Positions 1 through 6,139 of a stretch of 6,763 nucleotides of DNA are shown one piece after another (position 1 is the stretch's first letter; the number at the start of each line of letters is the position of its first letter). A model generated the notes under the pieces. That model was given only the letters and a program-made list of their open reading frames with translations, did not search any database and had not been told where the DNA came from. Position numbers and translations under genes: made by a program. The stretch comes from CAWJEL01 sp964647255 (GTDB lineage Bacteria > Chloroflexota > Anaerolineae > CG2-30-64-16): assembly GCA_964647255.1 (NCBI GenBank), contig CAZYGI010000136.1, forward strand, positions 1 through 6,763, given 5' to 3'.

Positions 1-6
1 GTTTCC

Positions 7-30
7 GCCTCGGAGGCCCTTTTCGTTTTT
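7..30 (+). terminator. Possible rho-independent terminator at window edge
   Basis: A short GCCT/AGGC stem with a CGG loop (7-17) is followed by a T-rich stretch (TTTTCGTTTTT, 20-30). The T-tract lies 3' of the stem only on the plus strand, so it would end a plus-strand transcript coming from the left of the window, convergent with the nuclease gene. The visible stem is only four base pairs and the window starts just before it, so the call is weak. Confidence 0.3.
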
Positions 31-108
31 GCCGTCAGCCCGGCAGCAACGACTTCAGTCGTCGTCCTTGCCGTCGGGCCGAACGGCTGAAGCCGTTACG
101 ACAAACCC
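29..108. repeat. Two degenerate tandem units, each with a palindromic hairpin
   Basis: Two units begin with the same TTGCCGTC at 29 and 68, 39 bases apart. Each then carries a GC-rich stretch and a near-perfect palindrome: ACGACT-TC-AGTCGT at 49-62 and AACGGCT-GA-AGCCGTT at 82-97, which share the pattern ACGRCT..AGYCGT. They lie directly 3' of the nuclease stop codon. They look like copies of a small interspersed palindromic repeat and could also act as 3'-end stabilising hairpins of the nuclease mRNA. There is no T-tract on the minus strand, so they are not a classical terminator for it. Confidence 0.45.
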
Positions 109-115
109 GACCGAC

Positions 116-3100
116 TTACCGCGACCCGCGCCGGCGCCAGACCAGGACGACCGCGCCCAGCAGGCCGAGGCTGGCGACCGCCGGCCAGGCCGGGGCCGCG
201 CCCGTCGCGCCGAAGGTGCGCAGCGACACCGCATTCGGGTTCAGGTTCCAGGCGTAGTCCTCCACCTCGCCGCCGGTCGCGCCGCCGATCGGGGATGGCG
301 CGGCATCCACCGCGGCCGCGGTCTGCGCGGTCGGATAGACGCGGAAGCGGGCGTTGTAGATGCCGGTCGGCGCAACGGGGACGGCGAAGGTGATCGTGCG
401 CGTTTGCCCCGCGGTGAACACCTCGTTCATGAAGACGCGCTCGGCCGGGTCATCGAAGGTGTTGTTCTTGTCCCAATCAATCCACCCGGTCACATAGCCG
501 GCCGCGCCGTTGACGGTGACATCCACCGACCCGCCGTTGACGTCACTCCAGGTGAAGCCCGACGTGCGCACCACGCCGTCGTTCGTGCCGCCGCCCACCG
601 TCGAGTGCCCGGCTGCCCAGGTCGCGCCCAGCTTCAGGCTATCGGGCGTGTGCCAGGCCGCACCGTAAGGAGTCGCCAGGTCGCTCAGGTCGTTCGCCAG
701 CAGATTCAGCCCCACGATGATCGGATCATGGTCCGAGGCGCGGAACCGGTCGGCGGCATAGAGGCTGCTGATCTGGCCGGCGGTCTTGTAGTTGGTGTTG
801 TAGTCCAGCACCGATGGCTCGTCGGCGTTGATGTGCCACTCCTGAATGCCGGCGACCTGTGCGGCGAAGCCCGCCGAGCCCAGGGCGTGATCGAGATAGC
901 CCCACTGACCGTCGAAGACGTACGAGTAGGCGTTGGCGCCGATCAGCGTCTCCGGCAGGTTGATGTAGCCGGCGTTCTTGATCGCCGTGATCGGGTCTTC
1001 CTTGGCGTAGGAATTCAGGTCACCCACAATCACGATGTCGGGATCGCCGGTGCCGGTCGGATTGCCGGCCAACCAGGCGGTCAGCACGTTGGCGGCGTTG
1101 GTGCGGACAATGTTGCAGTTGCCCTGGCCGTCCCCGGCATCCGCGGTGTCGCAGGCGCTGCCCTTGCTCTTGAGGTGATTGACCACTGCGATGAACCGCT
1201 CGCCGGTGCCGACTTCCTCGAACGCCTGGGCCAGCGCCGGCCGGTTGCGGGCCGCGCCGTCCCCGCCGTTGACGAAGGCGACCGTGTTCAGCGGCGCGGT
1301 GGCGCCGACGGGCGTGACTTTCGCCGGCTTGTAGAGCAGGCCCACCTTGATCGCATCCGTGCCGAGCGAATTAGTCTGGCCGGTGAGCGCGTCCGCGTTG
1401 ATGAAGGCGTACGTGCCCGCGGCCGTGGCATTGTTTAGCTTGGTCACCAGGTCCTGGATCGCGCTGGTCGAGCCGTAGCCGTCGTTCTCCATCTCCATGA
1501 AGCCGATCACATCCGCGCCGCCGCCGACCAGGTTCGCCACCGTCTTGGGCCATTGGCGGTCGAACTCGGTCTGGTTATCGGCCCCACGGCAGTCGGTGGC
1601 AGAACCGCCGACGCCGTTCGTGCATGCACCGGTGCCGAAGGTGTTGAAGTAGTTCAGCAGGTTGCCCGCTGAGACGCGCAACCGGCCGGCGACCGCCGGC
1701 GTGTTGGGCCGGGCGTTGGCCGCGACGAAGTTGGGCGAGCCGCCGCCCAGGGCCTGGAGCGGCCGCAGGCGGTAGGCGTTGCCGCTGGCCGTCGCGTTGC
1801 CGGAGAAGCCGTAGGTCAGCACGCCGACGAGGTTCGCCACGGTGTCGCCGCCGCGCAGCGTGTTCGAGGCGCTCAGTGGGTTGCCCCCGCGGCCGAAGGT
1901 GATCGGGTCGGGGTTCTCGATATTGTTGTCATCATCCACGATGATCCGGTTGAGGTCGTTGACGGCCTGTAAGGCGAGCGCCGGCGCGCCGGGCGCGACG
2001 ACATTGGTCGGCTGCGCCAGCCGGGCGGACGACGACATCACGATCTGGCCGAACCGGCCGAGCTGGAAGTGCTCGGTGACGTAGAGGGTCTGCGGGAAGC
2101 GCACCAGCATCCCCTCGTACGGCTCCAGCGCGGTCGCCGACGCCACCGGCAGGGCCACGTCCACCGGCGTCACGCTGCCCGTCCCGCACTGGACGATGCC
2201 GGTGCTGGAGACCTGGGTCTGGTCCTGATAGTCGCTGGCTGTGCCCGTGACGCGCACCACCTGGCCCAGCGACACGTTGTTTGTGCCGCCGTCGTAGATG
2301 AAGAGCCCGTCGGAGGTCGCCACGTTCCCGTCGCCGGTCGCATCCTGGATATAGAAGCCGCGAAGCTGGCCCGTGCCTGTGGGCAGCTCGTAGTCGCCCA
2401 CGACGACGCCTTGGGTCGTCACTGCACCGGTGATGGCCGCACTCGTGCCGCTGCCCTGGATCTCGTACGTATGGGTGTATGCCTGGCTGCACGGATCGGA
2501 CGAGGCGACGGTGAAGGAGAAGACGTAGTTGGCCGCCATCGCGTCGGGCGTGCCATCCTGATCCACCACCTCGGCCGCCTTGATGGTGACGGTGCAGGTC
2601 GCGCCGGTCGGCAGATCGGCCGTCGGATCAATGGTGAAGGCCGTGCCGCTGCCGCTGCCCGTGGCCGGCTGTAAAACGGCGTCGCAGTAGATGTCGAAGA
2701 AGCTGTTGATGTTTGCGATCGTCACCGGCTCGGAGAAATTCACCGTCAGGCTGCTGGCCGGCGCCACCTCAGTTGCGCCGTTCGCCGGAACGGTGCTGGA
2801 GACAGTGGGCGGGGTGTTGGTGATGGTGCACGTGTTCGTGGCCGAGCTGCTGTTGCGCGGATTCGGCGGGCCGGCCGCGAAATCGGTGCTATTCTGATCG
2901 GTGTCGGTGCAGCCGCCGCCGGCGCGCAGCACAGCGGTTGTATTGGAAGGGGCTGGCGTTGGGCCTGTGCCTTCGTAACAGTTTGCAGTGGTCCCATAAC
3001 CGGCAAGATCCATGATGCTGGCCCCTGTGGGGCAACTTCCGCTGAGCGCCGTCGCATTGCTGACCAACGCGACCTTGCCTGAAGTCGCGCCCATCGTGAA

Positions 3101-3460
3101 CGTGCCTGTCGCATCAGGAGCCGGCAGATTTACAGTGCCGCCCGTGCCTGCCGCTTCCTGAACCAGGTAATAACCTCCTGACGCAATGGATCCGCTGAGG
3201 GCTGTGACTGACCAGCTAGTCCCGGTCGCGCTGGTCCACTGAACTGACCAACCCGCCAGGCTCACCGCGGTTGTTCCGGCATTAAAGAGTTCAATAAAGT
3301 CGTTCTTGTAAGTGGCGCCGCTATTGCCACCACCGCCATACACCTGGCTGATGCGCACGGCATTGGCGGCCGGCGTCTCCGGCGCGGCGACCGGGGCCGC
3401 ACCCGCGGGCGGGACGGCGAACAGGAACAAGAGCATGATCACCAACAGGACGCGTTTCAT
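116..3460 (-). CDS. Secreted multidomain ExeM/NucH-type nuclease with C-terminal anchor
   Basis: An extracellular DNA/RNA phosphodiesterase of 1114 residues. In order: signal peptide (about 1-22, MKRV plus hydrophobic core and AGAA cleavage region); lamin-tail domain (35-200, opening VRISQVYGGGG and containing NDFIELFN); Ig-like Big_5-type domain (216-320, VxFSEPV); OB-fold region as in YhcR/ExeM nucleases (326-569, FYIQD); endonuclease/exonuclease/phosphatase domain (594-920); GEVED domain (about 925-1070) with a DWDKNNTFDD calcium-loop-like segment and the eponymous GEVEDY at 1064-1069; hydrophobic tail 1091-1108 ending RRRGSR. The metal and catalytic residues look intact: MEMEN (E656/E658), VNHLKSKGS (H762), GDLNSY (D814, N816), LDH (D857, H858) and SDHDP (D910, H911, D912). 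The start at 3460 was chosen because a ribosome binding site and signal peptide fit it; in-frame ATGs upstream (3508) lack both. The family scavenges nucleic acid or degrades extracellular DNA; the exact substrate is not visible. Its N-terminal fifth has lower GC than the rest. Confidence 0.93.
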   Translation of the reverse strand: MKRVLLVIMLLFLFAVPPAGAAPVAAPETPAANAVRISQVYGGGGNSGATYKNDFIELFNAGTTAVSLAGWSVQWTSATGTSWSVTALSGSIASGGYYLVQEAAGTGGTVNLPAPDATGTFTMGATSGKVALVSNATALSGSCPTGASIMDLAGYGTTANCYEGTGPTPAPSNTTAVLRAGGGCTDTDQNSTDFAAGPPNPRNSSSATNTCTITNTPPTVSSTVPANGATEVAPASSLTVNFSEPVTIANINSFFDIYCDAVLQPATGSGSGTAFTIDPTADLPTGATCTVTIKAAEVVDQDGTPDAMAANYVFSFTVASSDPCSQAYTHTYEIQGSGTSAAITGAVTTQGVVVGDYELPTGTGQLRGFYIQDATGDGNVATSDGLFIYDGGTNNVSLGQVVRVTGTASDYQDQTQVSSTGIVQCGTGSVTPVDVALPVASATALEPYEGMLVRFPQTLYVTEHFQLGRFGQIVMSSSARLAQPTNVVAPGAPALALQAVNDLNRIIVDDDNNIENPDPITFGRGGNPLSASNTLRGGDTVANLVGVLTYGFSGNATASGNAYRLRPLQALGGGSPNFVAANARPNTPAVAGRLRVSAGNLLNYFNTFGTGACTNGVGGSATDCRGADNQTEFDRQWPKTVANLVGGGADVIGFMEMENDGYGSTSAIQDLVTKLNNATAAGTYAFINADALTGQTNSLGTDAIKVGLLYKPAKVTPVGATAPLNTVAFVNGGDGAARNRPALAQAFEEVGTGERFIAVVNHLKSKGSACDTADAGDGQGNCNIVRTNAANVLTAWLAGNPTGTGDPDIVIVGDLNSYAKEDPITAIKNAGYINLPETLIGANAYSYVFDGQWGYLDHALGSAGFAAQVAGIQEWHINADEPSVLDYNTNYKTAGQISSLYAADRFRASDHDPIIVGLNLLANDLSDLATPYGAAWHTPDSLKLGATWAAGHSTVGGGTNDGVVRTSGFTWSDVNGGSVDVTVNGAAGYVTGWIDWDKNNTFDDPAERVFMNEVFTAGQTRTITFAVPVAPTGIYNARFRVYPTAQTAAAVDAAPSPIGGATGGEVEDYAWNLNPNAVSLRTFGATGAAPAWPAVASLGLLGAVVLVWRRRGSR

Positions 3461-3467
3461 GGGGATT

Positions 3468-3475
3468 CTCCTCTC
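3468..3475 (-). promoter_or_regulatory. Ribosome binding site of the nuclease gene
   Basis: On the minus strand GAGAGGAG lies 7 bases before the ATG at 3460. It decides the start in favour of MKRV, which begins a clean signal peptide, over the upstream in-frame ATGs. Confidence 0.75.
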
Positions 3476-3558
3476 ACCTTTTTTCTGCACCATCGTCATA
3501 AACACCATCGCCGGGGTTAGGGGAAGCGGATGGCGTCGGCTTTGACGTCGTGTGCCTT

Positions 3559-3587
3559 ATGTAACCATAAAAACGCGTTTCGGTCAA
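3559..3587 (-). promoter_or_regulatory. Candidate sigma70-like promoter for the nuclease gene
   Basis: Read on the minus strand: TTGACC (-35, 3587-3582), a 17-base spacer, then TTACAT (-10, 3564-3559) preceded by TGG, an extended -10 motif. The -35 is good and the -10 poor (3 of 6), rescued partly by the TG. The palindrome AAACGCGTTT lies in the spacer and could be an operator. The predicted leader is about 90 bases. Confidence 0.35.
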
Positions 3588-3667
3588 ACCCATTGCCTTC
3601 GCCCGCAGGAATTTTGGGGCTGGATGGCCCAGCTACAGCGAGACGGCCTGCGTTTGCTGCGAAGGAT

Positions 3668-3696
3668 TTGGCGCACGCCGGGGCCCATGATAAAAT
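3668..3696 (+). promoter_or_regulatory. Candidate sigma70-like promoter for the exported protein and downstream operon
   Basis: TTGGCG (3668-3673), a 17-base spacer and TAAAAT (3691-3696) preceded by TGA, giving an extended -10. Spacing is optimal and the -10 matches 5 of 6. Transcription would begin near 3703, giving a leader of about 70 bases to the ATG at 3775. This is the best promoter seen for the plus-strand gene set. Confidence 0.55.
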
Positions 3697-3763
3697 GCGA
3701 TCGGCGTGCAGCCCGGGCGCTGCGTTCCCCCACGCCGCCCTTGTCCATCCTGCGCGTTCAATG

Positions 3764-3771
3764 AGGAGGAG
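3764..3771 (+). promoter_or_regulatory. Ribosome binding site of the exported protein
   Basis: AGGAGGAG ends three bases before the ATG at 3775, with its AGGAGG core 5 bases away. It selects this ATG over the longer in-frame start at 3706, whose extra 23 residues would precede and mask the signal peptide. Confidence 0.8.
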
Positions 3772-3774
3772 ATC

Positions 3775-4716
3775 ATGAGACGGAAATGGCTATCCCTGGT
3801 ATTGGCGTTCATACTGGTCGCCCTCGCGTTCGGCGCGCTGCCCACACCGCAGGCGGCGGCAGCAGGGATTACGTCTATTTCAATAGACTACTATCCGACG
3901 TATATTCCTACCGATGCTGCAAACCCTTGTTCGAGCGGCGGTGGTACTCCTTTTGCTGTGCGGATTACTGTGAATGGTACCGCCAACCAGGCATTTGGCG
4001 CAAAGATACGCTTGGGAACGGCAGCCTGCACCTGGAGGCCCGATAACAGCACTTGGACAACTGATTCGACATCATATACAGCACTGACACGCGGAACGAT
4101 TGGGGCAGGCGGCAGTGTCTCGATGTGGCTATATGGGCGTGCGAATTCGACTGCAACTGCTTCGTTGACGGTACGTGCTCGGGGATGCGATGCCGGCTAT
4201 ACGACCTGTGCGGATAACGTCGACTCACCTGCTAAGGCTGTCACGCTGATGAATATGACATCTTCTGGCGGCTGGCTCGAAGAAACCAACGGCTTCTCGC
4301 GCGCCGGCAAGGCATACGCGGTCAAGAGCGGCGCCACCCTCGTCGGCTTGTATGTGTCCGAGGACAACGGCGTGAACGAGGGCTACCCGGCGGCGCTCGC
4401 GGCGGCCGCGCCCATGGCCGCAGGGTACTCCAAGGTGGCCGTGCCCGCCTGCACGACCTGTGGCTATACCATCGAAAGCTGGAACCTGGCGGCGCCGGGC
4501 ACGTCTGTCGGCCAGGTCAACACCATGGGCGACGGCGCCTGTCCCAATGACGTGTCGGCCGGCGCCGTGACTTCGCTTGATACATGCACTGCCCCCACCG
4601 CCATCACCCTCCGCACGCTCACCGCGCGCGCGCCGCTGAGCCCGCTGGCCGCGGCGCCGGTGGTCGGGCTGGCCCTGGCCGGCGGATGGGTTGCGCTTCG
4701 GCGGCGGCGGGCGTAA
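3775..4716 (+). CDS. Exported, C-terminally anchored protein of unknown function
   Basis: 313 residues that I cannot assign to a named family. Seen directly: a signal peptide (1-30, MRRKW, a hydrophobic core, then PTPQAAAAG); a first region (31-158) rich in Ser, Thr and aromatic residues with a beta-sandwich look; a second region (165-272) containing GWLEE, VGLYVSEDNGVNEGY, ACTTCGYTIESW and VGQVNTMGDGACP; and a C-terminal hydrophobic segment (290-307) ended by RRRRA. Eight cysteines (52, 85, 138, 145, 226, 229, 256, 271) lie in the exported part and could form disulfides. The hydrophobic tail is preceded by ITLRTLTA, matching the nuclease's VSLRTFGA, which suggests the same anchoring or sorting route. 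The first half is about 55% GC and the second about 70%. The gene end overlaps the kinase start, so it probably shares an operon with the peptide-modification genes; whether it works with them is unknown. Confidence 0.85.
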   Translation: MRRKWLSLVLAFILVALAFGALPTPQAAAAGITSISIDYYPTYIPTDAANPCSSGGGTPFAVRITVNGTANQAFGAKIRLGTAACTWRPDNSTWTTDSTSYTALTRGTIGAGGSVSMWLYGRANSTATASLTVRARGCDAGYTTCADNVDSPAKAVTLMNMTSSGGWLEETNGFSRAGKAYAVKSGATLVGLYVSEDNGVNEGYPAALAAAAPMAAGYSKVAVPACTTCGYTIESWNLAAPGTSVGQVNTMGDGACPNDVSAGAVTSLDTCTAPTAITLRTLTARAPLSPLAAAPVVGLALAGGWVALRRRRA

Positions 4717-5537
4717 CGGCGTTGCCGTGGTTCACGCTGGCGCTGGCCGGCTGGCGCATCCGGCTGGCCTGCGACGTCCCCGCGCTGGCAGCGCACATCG
4801 CCGGGCGTTACGCGCCGTTCCTGGCGCCCGGCGCCGGCAGCGCCGATGCACAGGTGACCATCCTCCTGGATCCGGCGCTGCCGGACAGCGAACGGCCGCG
4901 CGTCCCGGTGCAGCGCCAACAGGATATTTGCATACTTGACGTACCGGGAGCCTGTGGTAGAATCGCATTGACTTTCTGGGATGCGACCTTAAAACTCAAA
5001 TGTGAGAAAAGTGGGGATGCGCTGGAGCATCTTCTTCAGGTGCTGATCGCATACCTGGCACTCCGGCAAGGTGGCCTTTTGTTTCACGCTGCCGGATTGC
5101 TTGCTGACGAGGAAGTCTTCCTCTTCACGGGTGGGAGCGGCAGCGGTAAGTCCACCGTAGCGGCGCTCTCACCGGACAAACTGGCCCTGAACGACGATAT
5201 GATCCTGTTGCGCCCGGAGGGCGCGGGATGGCGGGCTTACGGCACGCCCTTCTGGAACGGCGAAACCACGCGTCGCGATGGACAGACGGCGGCCGGCCCC
5301 GTGGCCGGGATCTATCGGCTGGTGCAGGACCGCGGCGACTATCTGGAGCCGGTCACCCCAGCGATTGCTGCAAGCGAGTTGGTCGCCAATTGTCCGGTGG
5401 TGAATGGCGACCCGGCCGAGTTGCCGGCCGTGATGGACCGATGCCGTGAACTGGTGCGGACGGTGCCGCTGCAGCGTCTGCACTTTCGCAAATCCCCGGA
5501 TTTCTGGGCGATCCTGCGAGGACGGAGCATCGGGTAA
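4686..5537 (+). CDS. HprK-like P-loop kinase of a peptide-modification locus
   Basis: 283 residues resembling the HPr-kinase-like ATPases found beside PqqD-like proteins and lasso-type precursors. Seen: an N-terminal segment FTLALAGWRIRL (16-27); LLFHAAGLL (131-139), typical of these kinases just before the P-loop; Walker A GGSGSGKST (149-157); LNDDMILL (168-175) with the acidic pair expected at the catalytic site; GTPFWNGE (186-193); and a C-terminal RLHFRKSPDFW (264-274). Characterised relatives in lasso peptide loci phosphorylate a Ser of the precursor; that role here is inferred. The 5' end is uncertain. ATG 4686 overlaps the preceding gene by 31 bases but has no clear ribosome binding site. 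TTG 4722, six bases past the preceding stop codon and just before PWFTLALAGW, is a real alternative. Either way translation is probably coupled to the upstream gene. The stop overlaps the next start (TAATG). Not the true HPr kinase of sugar regulation: no HPr or PTS gene is near. Confidence 0.85.
   Translation: MGCASAAAGVTALPWFTLALAGWRIRLACDVPALAAHIAGRYAPFLAPGAGSADAQVTILLDPALPDSERPRVPVQRQQDICILDVPGACGRIALTFWDATLKLKCEKSGDALEHLLQVLIAYLALRQGGLLFHAAGLLADEEVFLFTGGSGSGKSTVAALSPDKLALNDDMILLRPEGAGWRAYGTPFWNGETTRRDGQTAAGPVAGIYRLVQDRGDYLEPVTPAIAASELVANCPVVNGDPAELPAVMDRCRELVRTVPLQRLHFRKSPDFWAILRGRSIG
4936..4963 (+). promoter_or_regulatory. Promoter-like site inside the kinase gene
   Basis: TTGACG (4936-4941), a 16-base spacer, TAGAAT (4958-4963) with TGG directly before it (extended -10). 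Both hexamers match consensus 5 of 6. It falls in a local AT-rich patch of an otherwise GC-rich gene. If active it would give a transcript starting near 4970 that carries the PqqD-like protein and the peptide, but not intact kinase. Confidence 0.3.
4968..4995 (+). promoter_or_regulatory. Second promoter-like site inside the kinase gene
   Basis: TTGACT (4968-4973), a 16-base spacer and TAAAAC (4990-4995), immediately after the first candidate. The -10 is weaker (4 of 6) and there is no TG extension. It may simply reflect the same AT-rich patch. Confidence 0.18.
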
Positions 5538-5815
5538 TGGCAGCGACGGACATCCCACACCAGGCGCCGAACGTCATCAGTCGGATGCTTGATGGCGAAG
5601 CGGTGCTGGTGCATTTGGGGCAGAACAAGATCCGGGTGTTGAACCCACTAGGCGCGCGGCTCTGGGAGTTGGCGGATGGGCGACATTCGGTCAACGAAAT
5701 CGCCCAGACGATTGCAACAGAATATCAAGTTGAGTTAGCTCGCGCTGAAACAGATGCGCTGGCCTTCTACGCAGACCTCGCCGGGCGTGGGGTGCTAACC
5801 CTCAGCAACCGATGA
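5537..5815 (+). CDS. PqqD-like protein (stand-alone RiPP recognition element)
   Basis: 92 residues with the full PqqD fold signature: GEAVLVHLGQNKIRVLNPLGARLWELADG (20-48 in two blocks), where the N-x-x-G-A-x-x-W core is typical; then the helical part VNEIAQTIATEYQV (52-65); an Asp at 73; and the closing LAGRGVLTL. PqqD-like proteins bind the leader of a precursor peptide and present it to the modifying enzyme; in lasso loci this is the B1 protein. Length is normal for the family. The ATG shares its A with the stop of the kinase gene, and GGAG lies 9 bases before it inside the kinase coding sequence, so the two are translationally coupled. The precursor-like peptide follows after 51 bases. 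Confidence 0.9.
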   Translation: MAATDIPHQAPNVISRMLDGEAVLVHLGQNKIRVLNPLGARLWELADGRHSVNEIAQTIATEYQVELARAETDALAFYADLAGRGVLTLSNR

Positions 5816-5853
5816 TGTCTCATTGATCCGTTTGTCGTTCGATTATCTCATTC

Positions 5854-5860
5854 AGGAGGA
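5854..5860 (+). promoter_or_regulatory. Strong ribosome binding site of the small peptide
   Basis: AGGAGGA lies 6 bases before ATG 5867, close to ideal. It is the main evidence that the 49-codon frame is a real gene and suggests high peptide output relative to the enzymes around it. Confidence 0.8.
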
Positions 5861-5866
5861 ACAACC

Positions 5867-6016
5867 ATGGAGTCCATCAGCGAGAAGATGCAAGAACGCA
5901 AGCCGTATGCTGCCCCGGCGGTCGTCTATGAGGCCGAGCTTCAAGTCAACGCCTCAACAACGGTTTCAACCAATCCGCTTCCCCCGAACGATCTGTTCGG
6001 CACGGGCAAGAAGTAA
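5867..6016 (+). CDS. Putative RiPP precursor peptide
   Basis: 49 residues: a charged N-terminus (MESISEKMQERK), then PYAAPAVVYEAELQVNA, then a Ser/Thr/Pro/Gly-rich tail, STTVSTNPLPP followed by NDLFGTGKK. Tyr14-x-x-Pro17 matches the YxxP motif by which lasso leaders bind PqqD-like B1 proteins, and the charged-leader/polar-tail split is that of a precursor. The tail (from about residue 30) would be the core. It has six Ser/Thr and no Cys; the whole peptide is Cys-free. Asp42 is the only acidic residue in the tail; a macrolactam from Ser34 to Asp42 would be nine residues, the size of lasso rings, but no lasso cyclase is in the window. Ser/Thr could instead be phosphorylated by the kinase or dehydrated by the LanM-like enzyme. 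The position directly after the PqqD-like gene supports a precursor; the mature product is unknown. Confidence 0.72.
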   Translation: MESISEKMQERKPYAAPAVVYEAELQVNASTTVSTNPLPPNDLFGTGKK

Positions 6017-6026
6017 TTCACGGCCC

Positions 6027-6045
6027 CGGCTCGAATCTTGAGCCG
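6027..6045 (+). other. Hairpin just after the peptide stop codon
   Basis: CGGCTC (6027-6032) pairs with GAGCCG (6040-6045), and a G-T and an A-T pair can extend the stem inward. It begins 10 bases after the stop codon. With no T-tract it is more likely a 3'-end stabilising or leaky attenuating structure than a full terminator. Confidence 0.4.
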
Positions 6046-6115
6046 ATGGACTGCACGAGCGGGTTACACAGTCTGTCGGTGGTCATCTCAAGCAGGCGCG
6101 GTTCTTGGCTTGAAT

Positions 6116-6128
6116 TGCACCGCGTGCA
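6116..6128. repeat. Small inverted repeat TGCAC-CGC-GTGCA
   Basis: A perfect 5-bp inverted repeat with a 3-base loop. The same TGCAC/GTGCA half-sites return in both arms of the large inverted repeat 12 bases downstream, so this may be part of one regulatory array. Confidence 0.35.
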
Positions 6129-6139
6129 GGGTCAATCGG

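Larger units (their letters stand above)
3461..3774. other. Divergent intergenic region
   Basis: This 314-bp gap separates the divergently read nuclease and exported-protein genes. It holds one promoter candidate per strand and a ribosome binding site at each end. Several short open frames cross it (3530-3778, 3552-3764 and 3633-3845), but none has a ribosome binding site or recognisable protein, so I see no gene here. No long inverted repeat is visible apart from the 10-bp palindrome AAACGCGTTT at 3571-3580. Confidence 0.7.

Noticed and set aside
29..1438. Long 469-residue plus-strand open frame
   Set aside because: It runs antisense to the nuclease catalytic and GEVED region; its Arg/Gly/Val-rich composition with no domain is the usual shadow of a GC-rich gene.
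1932..2674. Open frames of 186 residues (minus) and 201 residues (plus) inside the nuclease gene
   Set aside because: Both overlap the intact OB-fold and Ig-like coding region in other frames and show low-complexity Arg/Ala-rich translation.
3542..3570. Plus-strand TTGACG at 3542 as an additional promoter
   Set aside because: With 17-18 base spacing the only -10 available is CCATAA or CATAAA, too poor beside the candidate at 3668-3696.
3530..3845. Short open frames in and across the divergent intergenic region
   Set aside because: They lack ribosome binding sites, overlap the promoter candidate and the signal-peptide region, and have no protein-like features.
4584..4685. Upstream extension of the kinase frame to ATG 4584
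   Set aside because: The extra 34 residues (His, Pro and Arg rich) overlap the C-terminal anchor coding region of the preceding gene and do not resemble kinase sequence.
5823..5849. Separate promoter directly before the peptide (TTGATC ... TATCTC)
   Set aside because: The spacer is only about 15 bases and the -10 match is poor; not enough to call.
5823..6041. 72-residue open frame overlapping the peptide
   Set aside because: Arg/Ser/Pro-rich out-of-frame shadow; the strong ribosome binding site fits ATG 5867 in the other frame.
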